A DNA stretch of 64,000 nucleotides from Clytia hemisphaerica (taxonomy: Eukaryota; Cnidaria; Hydrozoa; Leptothecata; Clytiidae). The notes under the pieces were generated by a model that was given only the letters and a program-made list of their open reading frames with translations, did no database searches and was not told where the DNA came from. Positions 63,748 to 64,000 of the stretch are shown here, in pieces. Position 1 is the stretch's first letter. Each line of letters begins with the position of its first letter. The stretch spans positions 728,741 to 792,740 of the forward strand of contig CACVBU010000970.1 in the NCBI GenBank assembly GCA_902728285.1, read 5' to 3'. The translations under genes and the position numbers were made by a program.

Positions 63748-63904
63748 ATCATAATTTTGCAGAATTTTGAAGATAAAGATCGGTTAGCTTTCAACTAATT
63801 ATGGAAAATAATGTTTTCCTAGAGTGAATACAATGATATGAAACCAGATGTTTCCTGCTTTGTACTGAGTGAACTTTGTCTTTTAAATGTGCCATTTAGA
63901 GCCA

Positions 63905-64000
63905 CACGATTTTTTTGTAAGAATATCTTCTATAAGAATACATGGTATCAGCCCCCCCCAGAAATCTGAAGGGCACCTAGGCCAGGTTAGTAGAGGGGGG
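63905..64000. mobile_element. AAGAATA-word MITE, cut by window edge
   Basis: CACGATTTTTTTGTAAGAATA then TAAGAATACATGG resembles the left end of the AAGAACA-design elements; a GGCACCTAGGCC stretch follows. The right end is outside the window. Confidence 0.4.

Noticed and set aside
63387..63794. 135-codon minus ORF at the right end, possibly the UBFD1 N-terminus
   Set aside because: It runs through the GGGCCATTCCAG MITE and has no ubiquitin-like sequence.

Overview
This is animal (metazoan) nuclear DNA: AT-rich, intron-rich, and packed with small non-autonomous DNA transposons. The genes that can be read are ordinary animal genes split into short exons with GT-AG introns. The gene set (UBFD1, SLC25A10, TMEM184, DHRS7B, a histamine N-methyltransferase-like gene and a pterin-aldehyde-reductase-like SDR) plus the dense MITE load suggests a marine invertebrate, perhaps a sponge or cnidarian. 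The sequence alone does not fix the phylum.

Layout. Bases 1-17,400 hold almost no recognisable gene. They contain a 3.2 kb foldback element (2620-5838) with another transposon nested inside it, several MITEs, a tRNA-derived SINE (14880-15186), and one weak candidate for a small secreted-peptide gene (11156-12089). At 17,412-22,518 (minus) lies a complete six-exon DHRS7B-type short-chain dehydrogenase. At 23,936-24,631 (minus) lies a single-exon SDR resembling NADPH-dependent pterin aldehyde reductase. Bases 24,700-35,000 are a transposon graveyard: a non-LTR retrotransposon remnant, a MITE split by 2.6 kb of later insertions, a 1.5 kb foldback element, and two copies of a hAT-like element, one of them invaded by a PIF/Harbinger-like element. 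At 35,070-39,331 (plus) lies a complete seven-exon TMEM184 gene. At 43,779-51,546 (plus) lies a five-exon histamine N-methyltransferase-like gene whose first intron coincides with a terminal-inverted-repeat element. At 53,023-59,604 (minus) lies a complete 13-exon mitochondrial dicarboxylate carrier (SLC25A10, 287 aa). At 61,438-63,354 (minus) are the last four exons of UBFD1, whose 5' end lies beyond the window.

The genes are not functionally linked in any way the sequence shows; they are neighbouring housekeeping or metabolic genes. Exon junctions were built by hand: for DHRS7B, TMEM184, SLC25A10 and UBFD1 every splice phase closes and the joined proteins match the expected family lengths or C-termini.

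The most striking feature is the repeat landscape. At least a dozen different short TIR elements share one design: inverted termini plus a short word repeated many times inside, where the word differs between families but is uniform within one element (for example CAATATATTG, TTCGCGAA, GGATATCCAGGGGG, AAGAACA, CCGAGTTATGA, TTAGGGGTCACCTAAAT). Several insertions can be dated relative to each other because the empty site survives in a paralogous copy within the window.
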